The notes beneath the pieces were generated by a model. It worked only from the letters and a program-made list of their open reading frames with translations, was not told the DNA's origin and did no database searches. From positions 53,473-117,472 of the forward strand of contig CAYQKY010000006.1 in the NCBI GenBank assembly GCA_964418125.1: a stretch of 64,000 bases of DNA, written 5' to 3'. The position numbers and the translations under genes were made by a program. Origin of the DNA: JACJXW01 sp964418125. Its GTDB lineage: Bacteria > Bacteroidota > Bacteroidia > Chitinophagales > Saprospiraceae. Positions 7,715 to 16,563 of the stretch are shown piece by piece; the first letter of the stretch is position 1; the number at the start of each line of letters is the position of its first letter.

Positions 7715-8086
7715 ATGAAAAAAACTTTTCGAAAGCTTTTGCTCGCTTCCCTGTTCCTGCTTACCGCCTGCGCCAATCGCCTCCCCCGGCAGTATCTCCT
7801 GCAACAGGCAGCGCAGCTTCATCAGGAAGCAGTGAAAACGGGAGAGAAGGTAAGGGAGCAACTCGAGGCGTTGACGCAAAGAAAGAACAGCCTGAATATA
7901 CAGGGGCGGGCGCTGACGCCGGAAGAGCTGGACTTTATCCGGCAGGTGGAAGCCCTGGAGTACCGCTTCCGGGAGTGGGCCGAAAGCCACGTTGATGATC
8001 CTGAGTTCAAGTGCCCTTCCTCCGGCGCCGGCCCCGGGGGCATGCCCCGGAAGAAAGGCGGGGGATCGCACCCCGGAAAATGCTGA
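7715..8086 (+). CDS. Small coiled-coil lipoprotein, probably frameshifted near its 3' end
   Basis: The frame starts with a lipoprotein signal (lipobox LLTAC) followed by a helical region rich in Gln, Glu and Lys (LHQEAVKTGEKVREQLEAL). This is reminiscent of short Bacteroidota lipoproteins with a helical hairpin. After about residue 97 the composition changes to Gly/Pro/Lys and the frame ends at 8086. The -1 frame is open from about 8006 to a stop at 8155-8157 and encodes a plausible amphipathic tail (MLRRQQAFRDSILQIQKQ). This suggests a one-base indel between about 8006 and 8083, natural or a sequencing error. If repaired, the protein would be about 147 residues. Function unknown. Confidence 0.6.
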   Translation: MKKTFRKLLLASLFLLTACANRLPRQYLLQQAAQLHQEAVKTGEKVREQLEALTQRKNSLNIQGRALTPEELDFIRQVEALEYRFREWAESHVDDPEFKCPSSGAGPGGMPRKKGGGSHPGKC

Positions 8087-8347
8087 GGCGCCAGCAGGCG
8101 TTTCGGGACAGTATCCTGCAAATTCAAAAGCAGGCGGAGGCCCTGCCTGGGGGCTGAGCCGCAAGCGGGAGGAAATGGCATCAACTTCCTGCTGTTCGCT
8201 ATCGGGCGGCGGCGGGCTGATGGTTCTGAATTTATAACACTGGAGTTCCCCCTTACTCGCGCGGCGATCGTCCTGATCGCACGAAGCTATGCTCAACGGT
8301 TTTTGGACAAAGTTACGTGCGATCGGGATGATCGCCGCACGAATTAT

Positions 8348-8884
8348 CTACTGCACCACTACGTCAAACTCCGCCTGTACGTCCGTCTCTCCGGTGACGC
8401 AGGGGTTCGCTGCGCCTTTATCCGGATCGTGCTTCAGGATGATGGCCAGGGTAGCGTTGCCCGCCTGCCCGGTGGCTAATTCGGTTTCCAGGCCGAGGGG
8501 GGCGCCATTGCCGTCCGTATCCTTTGTTACCGGGATGTCCAGCACACCGGTAGCGGAGAAGCAGATCAGGTGCTCCTCGGCCTCTTCCCTCACCTCTTCG
8601 GTAATGTCTTTCACATCGCTGGCGTTGGATTCATCCCTGAACTCGATATCCATCTGGTAGGTGGTATTGGCGGCCAGGGTGATGTCTTCGGCTGTCGGCG
8701 GGTTGCCGCCCGCTCCGTCCGGGTCGGTGAATTTGAAGGAAGAAGTGTTCCCGGCCGGATCGGTAAAGTTGAGGACTACGGTGGTGATCAGCTCCTGCTC
8801 GTCAACAGGGGTGTTGTCGTCGTCTTTTTCACACCCCGTCCAGAGCAATGCGGAAACAGTGAGAAACGCAAAAAGAAAGCGCAT
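8348..8884 (-). CDS. Lipoprotein next to TonB receptor (annotated in related genomes as type 1 periplasmic binding fold protein)
   Basis: A 178-residue lipoprotein. I start it at 8884 (MRFLFAFLTVSALLWTGC), because the upstream ATG at 8908 would put eight residues before the signal peptide. After the lipidated Cys comes an acidic EKDDDNTP linker, then a beta-rich domain (TTVVLNFTDPAGN, NTTYQMDIEFRDE). I recall this pattern next to TonB receptors of metal-uptake clusters in Bacteroidota; the fold name used in databases is not proven. It is 207 bp downstream of the TonB receptor on the same strand, with a hairpin between them (8955-8994). Probable role: surface partner of the receptor, by context only. 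Confidence 0.7.
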   Translation of the reverse strand: MRFLFAFLTVSALLWTGCEKDDDNTPVDEQELITTVVLNFTDPAGNTSSFKFTDPDGAGGNPPTAEDITLAANTTYQMDIEFRDESNASDVKDITEEVREEAEEHLICFSATGVLDIPVTKDTDGNGAPLGLETELATGQAGNATLAIILKHDPDKGAANPCVTGETDVQAEFDVVVQ

Positions 8885-8954
8885 GAATTTAACATTAGTC
8901 AATAACATGATAATTGAGTTTTTAAAATCGTTAAGGAATTTTTATGAAAAGACT

Positions 8955-8994
8955 TGACAAGTTTCCCGCAGGCTATTCACCTGTAAACTTGTCA
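8955..8994. other. Hairpin between TonB receptor and its lipoprotein gene
   Basis: TGACAAGTTT pairs with AAACTTGTCA across a 20-nt loop. It may lower read-through or stabilise mRNA ends in the receptor-lipoprotein unit. Just beyond it (about 9022-9042) is CCCTGAGCATGTCGAAGGG, a sequence type common as a dispersed repeat in bacteria. Confidence 0.45.
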
Positions 8995-9091
8995 GGCCTA
9001 TAGCCAACAATGAAACAATTTTACCCTGAGCATGTCGAAGGGGGCGGCCATCCAACAATTCAACAATGAAGCCATCCAGCCTTGAAACCAT

Positions 9092-11452
9092 CTACTCCCC
9101 ACCAAAAGGCGCCCGCAAATGCAACGACACATTCCTCCCCGTCTCATCCGCGAAGTATCGGAAGCGGTTGAGGTACTGCCGGTAGCTGGTATTGAAGAGG
9201 TTGAAGATGGCCAGGCTTACTTCCAGGGGCTGTTTGCCGAGGCGGAACTGCGCCCCGCCCTCCAGCTTGAAGCGCGTATGGCCGGGTGGGGGCGGCGCGT
9301 AATCCCTTCCTGCCGGGTGAGCGGAGTCGACTCCCGGCACGCGGGTTTGCTCCAGCACGTTGATCATGGCCAGCCGCAGGTAAGGGGCGTTTTCTGTATC
9401 TTCTCCTTTTCCGAAGCTGTAGCGCAGGGCGTGTTCGAACTGGTCCGGCGGCATGAGGCTGAGGTGCTCCTTGCGGCTGCGGTTCCAGGCGCGCAGCAGC
9501 GAGCCCCGGCTCTCCAATTGCAGCCCAGGCATCACTTCGTAGGCTGCCTGCCAGTCGAGGCCCGTCAGGCGGGCGTCGGCCTGAGCGTAGCTGAAAGACG
9601 GGAAGGCGCCCCGGATGGTCAGCACCGGTTCTGCCTGGGGTTCTAGAAAGATAAAATCGTCGATGACGTTGTAGAAGAGGTTGAGCATGGCGCTCAATTT
9701 ATCCTTATCGTCTAAATCGATAGTAAGGCTGTTGTTGAAGGCGCGTTCCGGCCGCAGGTTGGGGGCGCCTTTTTCGAAGGAAGCGGCGCCGTGGTGTACG
9801 CCGTCGCTGAACAGTTCATTCACATTGGGCGCCCGCCAGGCCGTACCGGCGTTGAAGCGGATCTCCACCAGCTCCGGGAAGCGGTAGATGGCGCCGATCG
9901 TTCCGGAGAAGTTGCTGAAATCCAGCTGCCGGTTGATGGTGTCCCGGCCCTGAATGCCGACATCCATCCACTGGTAGTCATAACGCAGTCCGCCTTCCAA
10001 CTCCAGGGGGAAGGGGTAATTTTTCCAGCGTTCGATCCAGAACACCCCCGCTGTGTAGTTTTCGTAGTTGGGGATGAGCGCTCCGCGGTCGGCCGTATTG
10101 GCTTGCCGCATGAAGTGGACGCCGATGCTGCCGCGAAGCAGGCGTATGGGGTCATGTTCCCAGCTCAGTTCGGCGGTATGGGTAGTGATCTCGAACTCGA
10201 TCTGGGGTTCGTCAAAGTTATCGGGCAGGCCGCCGTACGGGCGGTGGGCGTCGAATTCCTGCCGGCGGTTGAACTGCCGTGCCAGTTGCAATTGCAGGGC
10301 GCCCAGCTCGCCGGTTTCCAGAGCGCCTTTCCACTTGAACAGCTCGTGGTAGATGCGCTGCTGGGGCCGGCCGAGTTCATAGGTGAAGGCGGCCTCCTGC
10401 AGCGGGCGTTCCCGCTCGATGGCGTTCATCAGGTCGGTCAGGTTGCCGATATGGGATCCGCTGAAGATGCCCAGGCGGGTATAGAAGCGGGAGAAGAACA
10501 GCTCAGTGTTCCACTTTTCCTTTTTCATGCCCAGGGCCCAGGAGAAGTTGAGTTCTTCCACGCCGGTGTTGTCCAGGAAGTAGCTGGGCGTTTGCAGGTT
10601 GCCGCCCCGTTTGAGGGTGCCCTGCAGGCGTCCGCTGACGGGCAGCCTGCCGCTGAGTTGGCCTTCCACCATTCCGGATACGATGCCGGTGCGGCCGTTG
10701 CTGAGGCCCTGGAGGTTGAGCTCCCCTCCGATACCGGGCGTTTCGCGAAGGGGGCGGGGTTCTACCAGGATCACCCCACCGATAGCGTCGGCCCCGTAGC
10801 GCACGCTACTTGCTCCTTTAATGACGGTGACCTTGTCGGCCAGGAAAGGATCGACTTCCGGGGCGTGTTCATTGCCCCACTGCTGGCCTTCCTGCCGGAC
10901 GCCGTTGTTGAGCAGCAGCACGCGGTTGCTGTGGAGCCCCTGAATGACCGGCTTGGCAATAGAGGCCCCGGTATTCAGGATGGTAACGCCGGGAAGCTTC
11001 TCGATGGCATTGCCAAGAGAGAGCCCCCGTTCCGAGCTCAGCTGCTCCGCATCGAGCGTCGTACCTGCGCCCGTAGATTTCAGCGGCACCGCCTTTCCCC
11101 TTACCAGAACCTCATCGATGAATACGCCCTGGGGCTCGAGGATGAAATCCTTCTCCGTATCTTCGGTGAGTGTGATCTGGTGGTGGATATGATCACAGTT
11201 CACATGTGAACATACGATGGTATACGAACCTTCGCATATACTGTCAATAATATATAATCCGTTTTCATCGGCCATGGCGCCGATGTCACTTCCTTCGATA
11301 GCCACATTGGCGAACGCCACCGGCTCCCGGGTATACGCATCTACGACTTTTCCCTTCAGGGTGATATCGCAGTGTTTCTGTGCTTGGAGCACCTGGCCGC
11401 TTAGGGCCAGCACCAGGAGCCATTGCCACTTAAGCAACAGCCTTTTCTTCAT
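9092..11452 (-). CDS. TonB-dependent outer-membrane receptor, probable metal or metallophore uptake
   Basis: A 786-residue protein: signal peptide (about 1-24, ending VLQAQ), a CarboxypepD_reg-like domain (about 28-110), a plug (GNAIEKLPGVTIL, VIQGLHSNRVLLLNNG, VTVIKGASSVRYGADAIGG) and a 22-strand type barrel ending in an aromatic-poor LHLRAPFGGE. The N-terminal domain carries CSHVNCDHIHH, a Cys/His cluster that could bind a metal. Upstream (34 bp) is a His-rich small secreted protein and downstream a lipoprotein, the arrangement seen in zinc/copper-type uptake loci. The receptor takes substrate across the outer membrane with energy from TonB-ExbBD. The metal substrate is inferred from context and His-richness. 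No obvious Zur or Fur box was found by eye. Confidence 0.88.
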   Translation of the reverse strand: MKKRLLLKWQWLLVLALSGQVLQAQKHCDITLKGKVVDAYTREPVAFANVAIEGSDIGAMADENGLYIIDSICEGSYTIVCSHVNCDHIHHQITLTEDTEKDFILEPQGVFIDEVLVRGKAVPLKSTGAGTTLDAEQLSSERGLSLGNAIEKLPGVTILNTGASIAKPVIQGLHSNRVLLLNNGVRQEGQQWGNEHAPEVDPFLADKVTVIKGASSVRYGADAIGGVILVEPRPLRETPGIGGELNLQGLSNGRTGIVSGMVEGQLSGRLPVSGRLQGTLKRGGNLQTPSYFLDNTGVEELNFSWALGMKKEKWNTELFFSRFYTRLGIFSGSHIGNLTDLMNAIERERPLQEAAFTYELGRPQQRIYHELFKWKGALETGELGALQLQLARQFNRRQEFDAHRPYGGLPDNFDEPQIEFEITTHTAELSWEHDPIRLLRGSIGVHFMRQANTADRGALIPNYENYTAGVFWIERWKNYPFPLELEGGLRYDYQWMDVGIQGRDTINRQLDFSNFSGTIGAIYRFPELVEIRFNAGTAWRAPNVNELFSDGVHHGAASFEKGAPNLRPERAFNNSLTIDLDDKDKLSAMLNLFYNVIDDFIFLEPQAEPVLTIRGAFPSFSYAQADARLTGLDWQAAYEVMPGLQLESRGSLLRAWNRSRKEHLSLMPPDQFEHALRYSFGKGEDTENAPYLRLAMINVLEQTRVPGVDSAHPAGRDYAPPPPGHTRFKLEGGAQFRLGKQPLEVSLAIFNLFNTSYRQYLNRFRYFADETGRNVSLHLRAPFGGE

Positions 11453-11486
11453 GTTTCACCTTTCTTTTCGATTCAACTGATAATGT

Positions 11487-11798
11487 CTACACAAAAAGGG
11501 TAAAACAAGGCGGCCCGCGCTCCCGGATGTGGGAGAGGGAAGGATGACTGTGGGAAAAGGAATATTCAAAGTGTTCTTCCACCCGGAAAGAGGGCCTGGA
11601 AGTGTAGGGCGCCAAGGGCTCCGCTTCCAGAAACTGGGTGTAATGGATAAGGCAGAGGGTGCAGTCGTGGTGCTTCAGCTCTTCGCCGTGGAGGTGCTGG
11701 TCATTGCCACTGGCGTCACAGGCTACGATCGCCTCATGATGCTCCAGCAAATGATGGGCATCCCTCAGGCCAACAGGCAGGAGGAAGATCAGGAGCAA
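11487..11798 (-). CDS. Small His-rich secreted protein upstream of TonB receptor
   Basis: About 103 residues from a TTG at 11798; the frame stays open to 11843 without an ATG or GTG, so the start is uncertain. The N-terminus is hydrophobic (LLLIFLLPVGL), as in a signal peptide. It is followed by a metal-binding-like stretch: AHHLLEHHE, DQHLHGEELKHHDCTLCLIH with a CxxC. It lies 34 bp upstream of the TonB receptor and is probably the first gene of that operon. I infer a periplasmic metal chaperone or sensor. No named family is recognised, though similar short His-rich proteins precede metal-efflux and uptake genes in Bacteroidota. Confidence 0.6.
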   Translation of the reverse strand: MLLIFLLPVGLRDAHHLLEHHEAIVACDASGNDQHLHGEELKHHDCTLCLIHYTQFLEAEPLAPYTSRPSFRVEEHFEYSFSHSHPSLSHIRERGPPCFTLFV

Positions 11799-12064
11799 AC
11801 CCAGGCTCCCCAGCAGGCGATATGTATGATTATGTATGATGCCTCAGCACTTTTTTGACAAAGCTTTATGTTTCTGATTAACACCACAAATTAAAGCAAT
11901 GTTTTTGATTTCTCCGTTAATTGTTTTTCCTCACCCCTTCCACCATACGGGAAGCCCTATCAAGGCCAACATTAACATTTCAACCTGATGCGCAGGCCCC
12001 CCTGCTCCTCCCTTTCTTTACAAAATTCTCCCTATCTTCCCGCCAACCAAATCCGGCTTTGATT

Positions 12065-13429
12065 ATGGCTTCCCTTCTCCGTATCTTACCCCTTGCCTTC
12101 TTCTCTGTACTCTTGTTCTCCACCTGCTCCAAGGAGACAACTGAAGATCCTGTCAACCACCTGCCTGAGATCGACACTCCGCTGGAGGTGCTCGCCTATG
12201 CCGATTCCTCGTTCATCTACACCATTCCGGTAGAAGACATCGATGGAGACCAGGTCATAGTCACCGTAGGCAACCTGCCCGGCTGGCTGGCCTTCGACGC
12301 CGGCAGCCGCAGGCTGAGCGGCACGCCCTCCCGGCAGAACGAAGGCGCCCGCGAGCTCACCATCACCGCCGATGACGGCAAAGGGCAGCGCAGCCGCAAG
12401 CTCACCGTCCGGGTGGTGGTGCTTCTTTCTTTCCAGGAGAACCTGGATACGCGGGTGTTCCATCACTTTCACCTGTCTACGCCCGGTTTGCTCGGAGTAT
12501 CGGCGGCGGTGTTTACGCCCGAAGGGGAGTTGTTCACCTCCACGGCCGGCAAGCACAGCCCCTTCAGCGACGGAACCGTCAACGCCAACCACAAATACCG
12601 CATGGCAAGTGTCTCCAAGATATTTACCGCTGCTCTGATCCTGCGCCTGGCCGAAGAGGGCCACTTCACCCTCGACGATAAGCTCTTCGACTACCTGCCC
12701 ATCGACGGCCTGGAGTACGGCGGGCAGATCACCATCCGGCAATTGCTGAGTCATACGGCCGGCCTGGTGGACCACCTCAACAGCGGCGATTTCTTCACCG
12801 GCGGCTGGATGACCCGCACCTGGACGAATGAGGACATCTTCAATTACGCCGTGCAGAAGGGGGCGCTGTTCGAACCCGGAACTGACTATGCCTATTCCAA
12901 TACCGGTTTCTACATTCTCGGCGCTTTGGCAGAAGAGGTGACGGGCCTGTCCCTGAGCGAGGCGTTCCGGCAGTGGATATTCGAACCCCTGGAGTTGGAA
13001 AACACCCTTTATGACGACTACAGCAACCGCATTGCCCACATACCCGGCCTGGCGGAAAACGAACGCGCCTATGAGTATCACCTCTCGGCAGTGGGGGCGG
13101 CCGGAGCCATCGTTTCCACCCCCGCCGATGTCGCCCGGTTTGGCCAGGCCATTTATGGCGGGCAGTTCCTCAGCCCCGCCTCCCTGGAGCAGATGACCAC
13201 CGACTACGGCTTTGCTGTCGGTGGCGATCATTACGGCCTGGGCACCCGCCTGTGGGATGACCACGGCATCGTCCATCACGGCCATACCGGCGCCCTTATG
13301 GACTACCGCACCATTCTGATGTACGTGCCGGCCAAAGGACTCAGCATAGCCCTGGCCACCAACGACCCGCACAGCCGCTGGTTCGACCTGGTGAATGGCC
13401 TGCTGGTGGATATCGTTCAGTTTTATTAA
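12065..13429 (+). CDS. Lipoprotein serine hydrolase (class C beta-lactamase/DD-peptidase fold) with Ig-like domain, copy 1
   Basis: A 454-residue protein. The start at 12065 gives a lipoprotein signal (LLFSTC); the longer frame from 11921 adds residues with no signal. Residues about 30-120 form a putative Ig/cadherin-like domain (VEDIDGDQVIVTVGNLPGWL...LSGTPS). Residues about 135-454 are the beta-lactamase-related domain with SxxK at Ser182-Lys185 (SVSK), YSN at 277 and HTG at 407, all catalytic motifs intact. Such enzymes are mostly peptidases or esterases acting on D-amino-acid peptides; true beta-lactam hydrolysis cannot be claimed. The paralog at 13581-14942 has the same architecture and probably arose by tandem duplication. 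Located in the periplasm or on the surface. Confidence 0.87.
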   Translation: MASLLRILPLAFFSVLLFSTCSKETTEDPVNHLPEIDTPLEVLAYADSSFIYTIPVEDIDGDQVIVTVGNLPGWLAFDAGSRRLSGTPSRQNEGARELTITADDGKGQRSRKLTVRVVVLLSFQENLDTRVFHHFHLSTPGLLGVSAAVFTPEGELFTSTAGKHSPFSDGTVNANHKYRMASVSKIFTAALILRLAEEGHFTLDDKLFDYLPIDGLEYGGQITIRQLLSHTAGLVDHLNSGDFFTGGWMTRTWTNEDIFNYAVQKGALFEPGTDYAYSNTGFYILGALAEEVTGLSLSEAFRQWIFEPLELENTLYDDYSNRIAHIPGLAENERAYEYHLSAVGAAGAIVSTPADVARFGQAIYGGQFLSPASLEQMTTDYGFAVGGDHYGLGTRLWDDHGIVHHGHTGALMDYRTILMYVPAKGLSIALATNDPHSRWFDLVNGLLVDIVQFY

Positions 13430-13580
13430 AATGTTAAAGTCAGGCCTATGGCCAATATTTTTCTGTAACTAATTAGCGAAAATAACGTTAATAATTTCGT
13501 ATATATGTCTCGGGATAATTTCGGGATCCGCATCCTACGGCTTTTTTTTAAAACCCAGTTGTAAAAATTCGGCGGCACAC

Positions 13581-14942
13581 ATGAAACACACTCGTTGGCC
13601 CCTAACAGGCTTCATCCTGGCGCTGTCCTGCCTGATCATCGCGATCGCAGACCCTTTTAATACGCCTCCCATCTTCGTGGAGCCGCAGGGCGCCTATATT
13701 CAGGCCTTTACCGAGTCGCCTTTTGAGCTGGATATTGAAGTCGAGGATATCGACAATGACGTCTTGAAGGTCACCGCCCACAACCTTCCCGAATGGCTGA
13801 CTTTCGACCCCTATCTCGTTCAACTGTACGGCAACCCGGAACGGGCGGATAAGGGCGAATATGTGATCACCATCAAGGCCGACGACGGGCGGGTGGTCCG
13901 CACCAAGATGATCAGCCTGGATGTCAAGTACGGCCATTCGGTCAGGCAACACCTGGATGAAGCCTTTTCCGGCCTCTACAAAGAAGAGACCACCAATCTG
14001 CTGGGAGCTTCGGCCGCCATCATTACCCCCGACGGCGCCCTTCATACTTCAACTCAGGGCCGGGCCACCCCCTGGAATAACGAGCCGGTGAGCCCCAACC
14101 ACCGCTACCGGGTAGCCAGCGTTTCAAAATTGTTCACCTCCGCCCTCATCCTGCGCCTCGTGGAAGAAGGCCGCCTCCAACTGGACGATAAGCTCTATGA
14201 CTACCTGCCGATAGACGGCATTCCTTTTTCCAAAGAGGTGACCATCCGGCAACTGCTCAGCCATACCGCCGGCGTCATCGACCACCTCAATCATCCTTCA
14301 TTCTACCGGGGCAACTGGAAATACCGCACCTGGAAAGCCAGCGATATTCACTACTTCGCCGCCCGCCGGCACGCCCGCTTCAAGCCGGGCGAAGGCTATG
14401 CCTATTCCAATACCGGCTTCTACCTGCTGGGAGAGCTCATCGAGAAGATCACGGAAAAGCCGTTGGCGGAAGCCTACAAAGAATACATTTTCGACCCTCT
14501 GGGGCTGAAACAGACCCTCTACGATGACTTCAGCACCCGCCGCAACAAGATCGACAGCCTGGCCGAGAACGCCCGCGCCTACGAATATCACCAATCGGCC
14601 GTCGGCGCCGCCGGCGCCATCGTCTCCACGCCCAGCGACATTGCCCGCTTTGGCCATGCGCTCTACACCGGCAAACTGGTGAGCAGCGCCTCCCTGCTGG
14701 AGATGATACAGGATATCGGCCATTCCCTCGGCGGGGACCACTACGGCCTGGGCATGCGCCTGTGGGATGACAATGGCGTCATCCATATGGGGCATACCGG
14801 CGCCCTCATGGGCTACCGGGCCATCCTTATGTACCTGCCTGAATACGAAGTGACCATCGCCCTGGCCACCAACGACCGACACTACAAATGGTACGGCCTG
14901 GTGAACGGGCTGATGATGGAAATGGCGGAGTATTACCGGTGA
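13581..14942 (+). CDS. Serine hydrolase with Ig-like domain, copy 2
   Basis: A 453-residue tandem paralog of the preceding gene: a hydrophobic signal or anchor (about 8-24) without a clear lipobox, an Ig-like domain (VEDIDNDVLKVTAHNLPEWL), then a class-C-like hydrolase domain with SVSK (Ser180-Lys183), YSN (275) and HTG (405). Long stretches match copy 1, for example SAVGAAGAIVSTP. The signals differ: copy 1 is lipidated, copy 2 probably is not, so the two may work in different places. The 151-bp gap is AT-rich and could hold its own promoter, although no perfect TAnnTTTG is present. Substrate unknown. Confidence 0.87.
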   Translation: MKHTRWPLTGFILALSCLIIAIADPFNTPPIFVEPQGAYIQAFTESPFELDIEVEDIDNDVLKVTAHNLPEWLTFDPYLVQLYGNPERADKGEYVITIKADDGRVVRTKMISLDVKYGHSVRQHLDEAFSGLYKEETTNLLGASAAIITPDGALHTSTQGRATPWNNEPVSPNHRYRVASVSKLFTSALILRLVEEGRLQLDDKLYDYLPIDGIPFSKEVTIRQLLSHTAGVIDHLNHPSFYRGNWKYRTWKASDIHYFAARRHARFKPGEGYAYSNTGFYLLGELIEKITEKPLAEAYKEYIFDPLGLKQTLYDDFSTRRNKIDSLAENARAYEYHQSAVGAAGAIVSTPSDIARFGHALYTGKLVSSASLLEMIQDIGHSLGGDHYGLGMRLWDDNGVIHMGHTGALMGYRAILMYLPEYEVTIALATNDRHYKWYGLVNGLMMEMAEYYR

Positions 14943-15157
14943 AGAGGGCCGGAATGTCACCTTCGTATTTAGGCTCATTGCTCCTTATACATTGCGGCCC
15001 GCTGGGCCGTTGCCAGGCCATTTAACCCTGGATTCGCATATTGTTATATGGCTATATTGCTATCGGGGCCTTTGTTGCTTTTTCGGAGCCTGTTCTCCGT
15101 TTTTAGCAGCAAATGAGGGGGCAGGTACGTTCCTGTTAAAGAACAACCGCGCCTCCG

Positions 15158-15868
15158 ATGAAAATAACGCCTGTCCTTACCCTGACCTTCCTCGTTTCGC
15201 TGAGCCTCTCTGCACAGGATTCGTCTTCCCCTCAAGCGTTGTCGGCACAAGTGGGAGCCGGCCTTTCCTTTTGGAACTTCACCAATGAACGGGCCATCGG
15301 TTCCGACACTTTCGACTTTCGCCTAAAGCCCGCCCTGGCGCCGGAGATCAGCTTCCAGCTTTTGGTGAACGGCCGCCTGGGCCTGCTGGCCACTGCCGGC
15401 GCCTGGCTCACCCGGTTGAAAGACGGCCATTTCTACAACGAATTCAGTGAAACCCGCCATGCCGTCAGCCACCGGCAGGGCCGGAATTTTTATTTCGCCG
15501 CCGGGCCGGTAGTCCGCCTGCTGAGCCTGGAAAGCGGGCCCTCTGTTGCCCTGTCCTGTAAGGGCGGATACTTCTTCAGCCAGGTGCCGGAGATAAACGA
15601 GGAGTTCATTTTGCTGGAGGATTTCAGGAGGCGGCGCCTGGAATATCGGTTTTCCAGGGGAAAGGGTTGGATCTGGCAACCCGGCCTGGCGCTGAATACC
15701 CCCGCCGAGCCCATCGGCGTTCGCCTGGAACTGCTGGCCAACTTCATCCGCACCGAACAGGATTTTACCATCCGGGAGAATGGGAACCTTCTAGAAAACG
15801 GTAGGTTGATCACTTATTACAACGGCTGGGCAGCGCAGCTGAGCATTTTTTACCTCTTTGGAAAATAG
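15158..15868 (+). CDS. Outer-membrane beta-barrel-like protein
   Basis: A 236-residue protein with a cleavable signal (MKITPVLTLTFLVSLSLSAQ) followed by alternating amphipathic strands (VGAGLSFWNF, FQLLVNGRLGLLATAGAW, AAGPVVRLLSL) and an aromatic C-terminus (AQLSIFYLFGK). This is typical of small outer-membrane barrels of the OmpW/outer-membrane-beta-barrel type. It is followed after 6 bp by a lipoprotein gene, so the two are one operon and may form a surface pair. No specific family or function is recognised. Confidence 0.7.
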   Translation: MKITPVLTLTFLVSLSLSAQDSSSPQALSAQVGAGLSFWNFTNERAIGSDTFDFRLKPALAPEISFQLLVNGRLGLLATAGAWLTRLKDGHFYNEFSETRHAVSHRQGRNFYFAAGPVVRLLSLESGPSVALSCKGGYFFSQVPEINEEFILLEDFRRRRLEYRFSRGKGWIWQPGLALNTPAEPIGVRLELLANFIRTEQDFTIRENGNLLENGRLITYYNGWAAQLSIFYLFGK

Positions 15869-15874
15869 AAAGCT

Positions 15875-16438
15875 ATGAAAAAGTTAACGCTCCTGTTAGT
15901 GTCCTTACTCTCCTTTGCCACCTGCGAAGTCAACACCCTCGAGGATGAAACCACCTACCCCGGCGAAGAGGAATTTCAGTCTGCCGATACGGTGGCCTTT
16001 TTCCTGAACGACCTGTTGTGGATACCCTTCGGCCGTTCTCCGGGCTGGGAGTTCGGCTGGAAAGAAAATAATTTTCAGGGGCTGCATCTGATGGATCCGG
16101 AAACCGGGCTGCACAGCGTCATTCTTTCCGGGCGCATGTCCTTTTACAAGAGAAGCGTCGAAACCTTTGATCAGTCTGTGCGGATTGCCCTGAAAGGCAT
16201 TCCGGCTGAAACGGGGGAAATTCTGCTGGGTTCCGGAGAAGAACAATTTATGGAGATCGAGGACTTCCACTTTGATCGCTCCTATCGCACCATTGACGAT
16301 GACCCCATTCTGCTGGAGGTTACCACTTTCGATACGATCATTGGCCGGGTTGAGGGCTTATTCGAGGGCCAGCTGTATCAGGTGGAAACCGGTGAGCCGG
16401 TGGATATTACCCGGGGCAGGTTTGCCCTGTCGTTTTAG
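15875..16438 (+). CDS. Lipoprotein of unknown function, partner of barrel gene
   Basis: A 187-residue protein with a lipoprotein signal (lipobox SFATC, Cys17). The mature part begins with a thinly structured acidic linker, then a beta-rich domain (TVAFFLNDLLWIPFG, LHSVILSGRMSFYKR) that resembles the DUF6252-like lipoproteins common in Bacteroidota; this is a weak resemblance. It is 6 bp after the barrel gene and so translationally linked. Function unknown. Confidence 0.65.
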   Translation: MKKLTLLLVSLLSFATCEVNTLEDETTYPGEEEFQSADTVAFFLNDLLWIPFGRSPGWEFGWKENNFQGLHLMDPETGLHSVILSGRMSFYKRSVETFDQSVRIALKGIPAETGEILLGSGEEQFMEIEDFHFDRSYRTIDDDPILLEVTTFDTIIGRVEGLFEGQLYQVETGEPVDITRGRFALSF

Positions 16439-16563
16439 CGCATTTCCCAGTTGATCTTCACAGGTGTGAGTTGTTTGTTGTCCGTTGCTGGTTGCTTGTT
16501 CCTCTGATGGAGATCAACAATCGACAACAGACAACCGTCAACAAATAACCAACAACCGCCGCC
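16439..16563. other. Intergenic G/T- and A/C-rich low-complexity stretch
   Basis: Between convergent genes: a GTTG-rich run at about 16470-16500 and a CAAC-rich run at about 16518-16555 could pair loosely and end both transcripts. A similar GTTGCTGGTTG(C/T)TTGTT string recurs at about 36075-36100, so this is probably a dispersed low-complexity type in this genome. Confidence 0.4.

Noticed and set aside
9791..11209. 472-aa open frame on the plus strand
   Set aside because: Antisense shadow of the TonB receptor.
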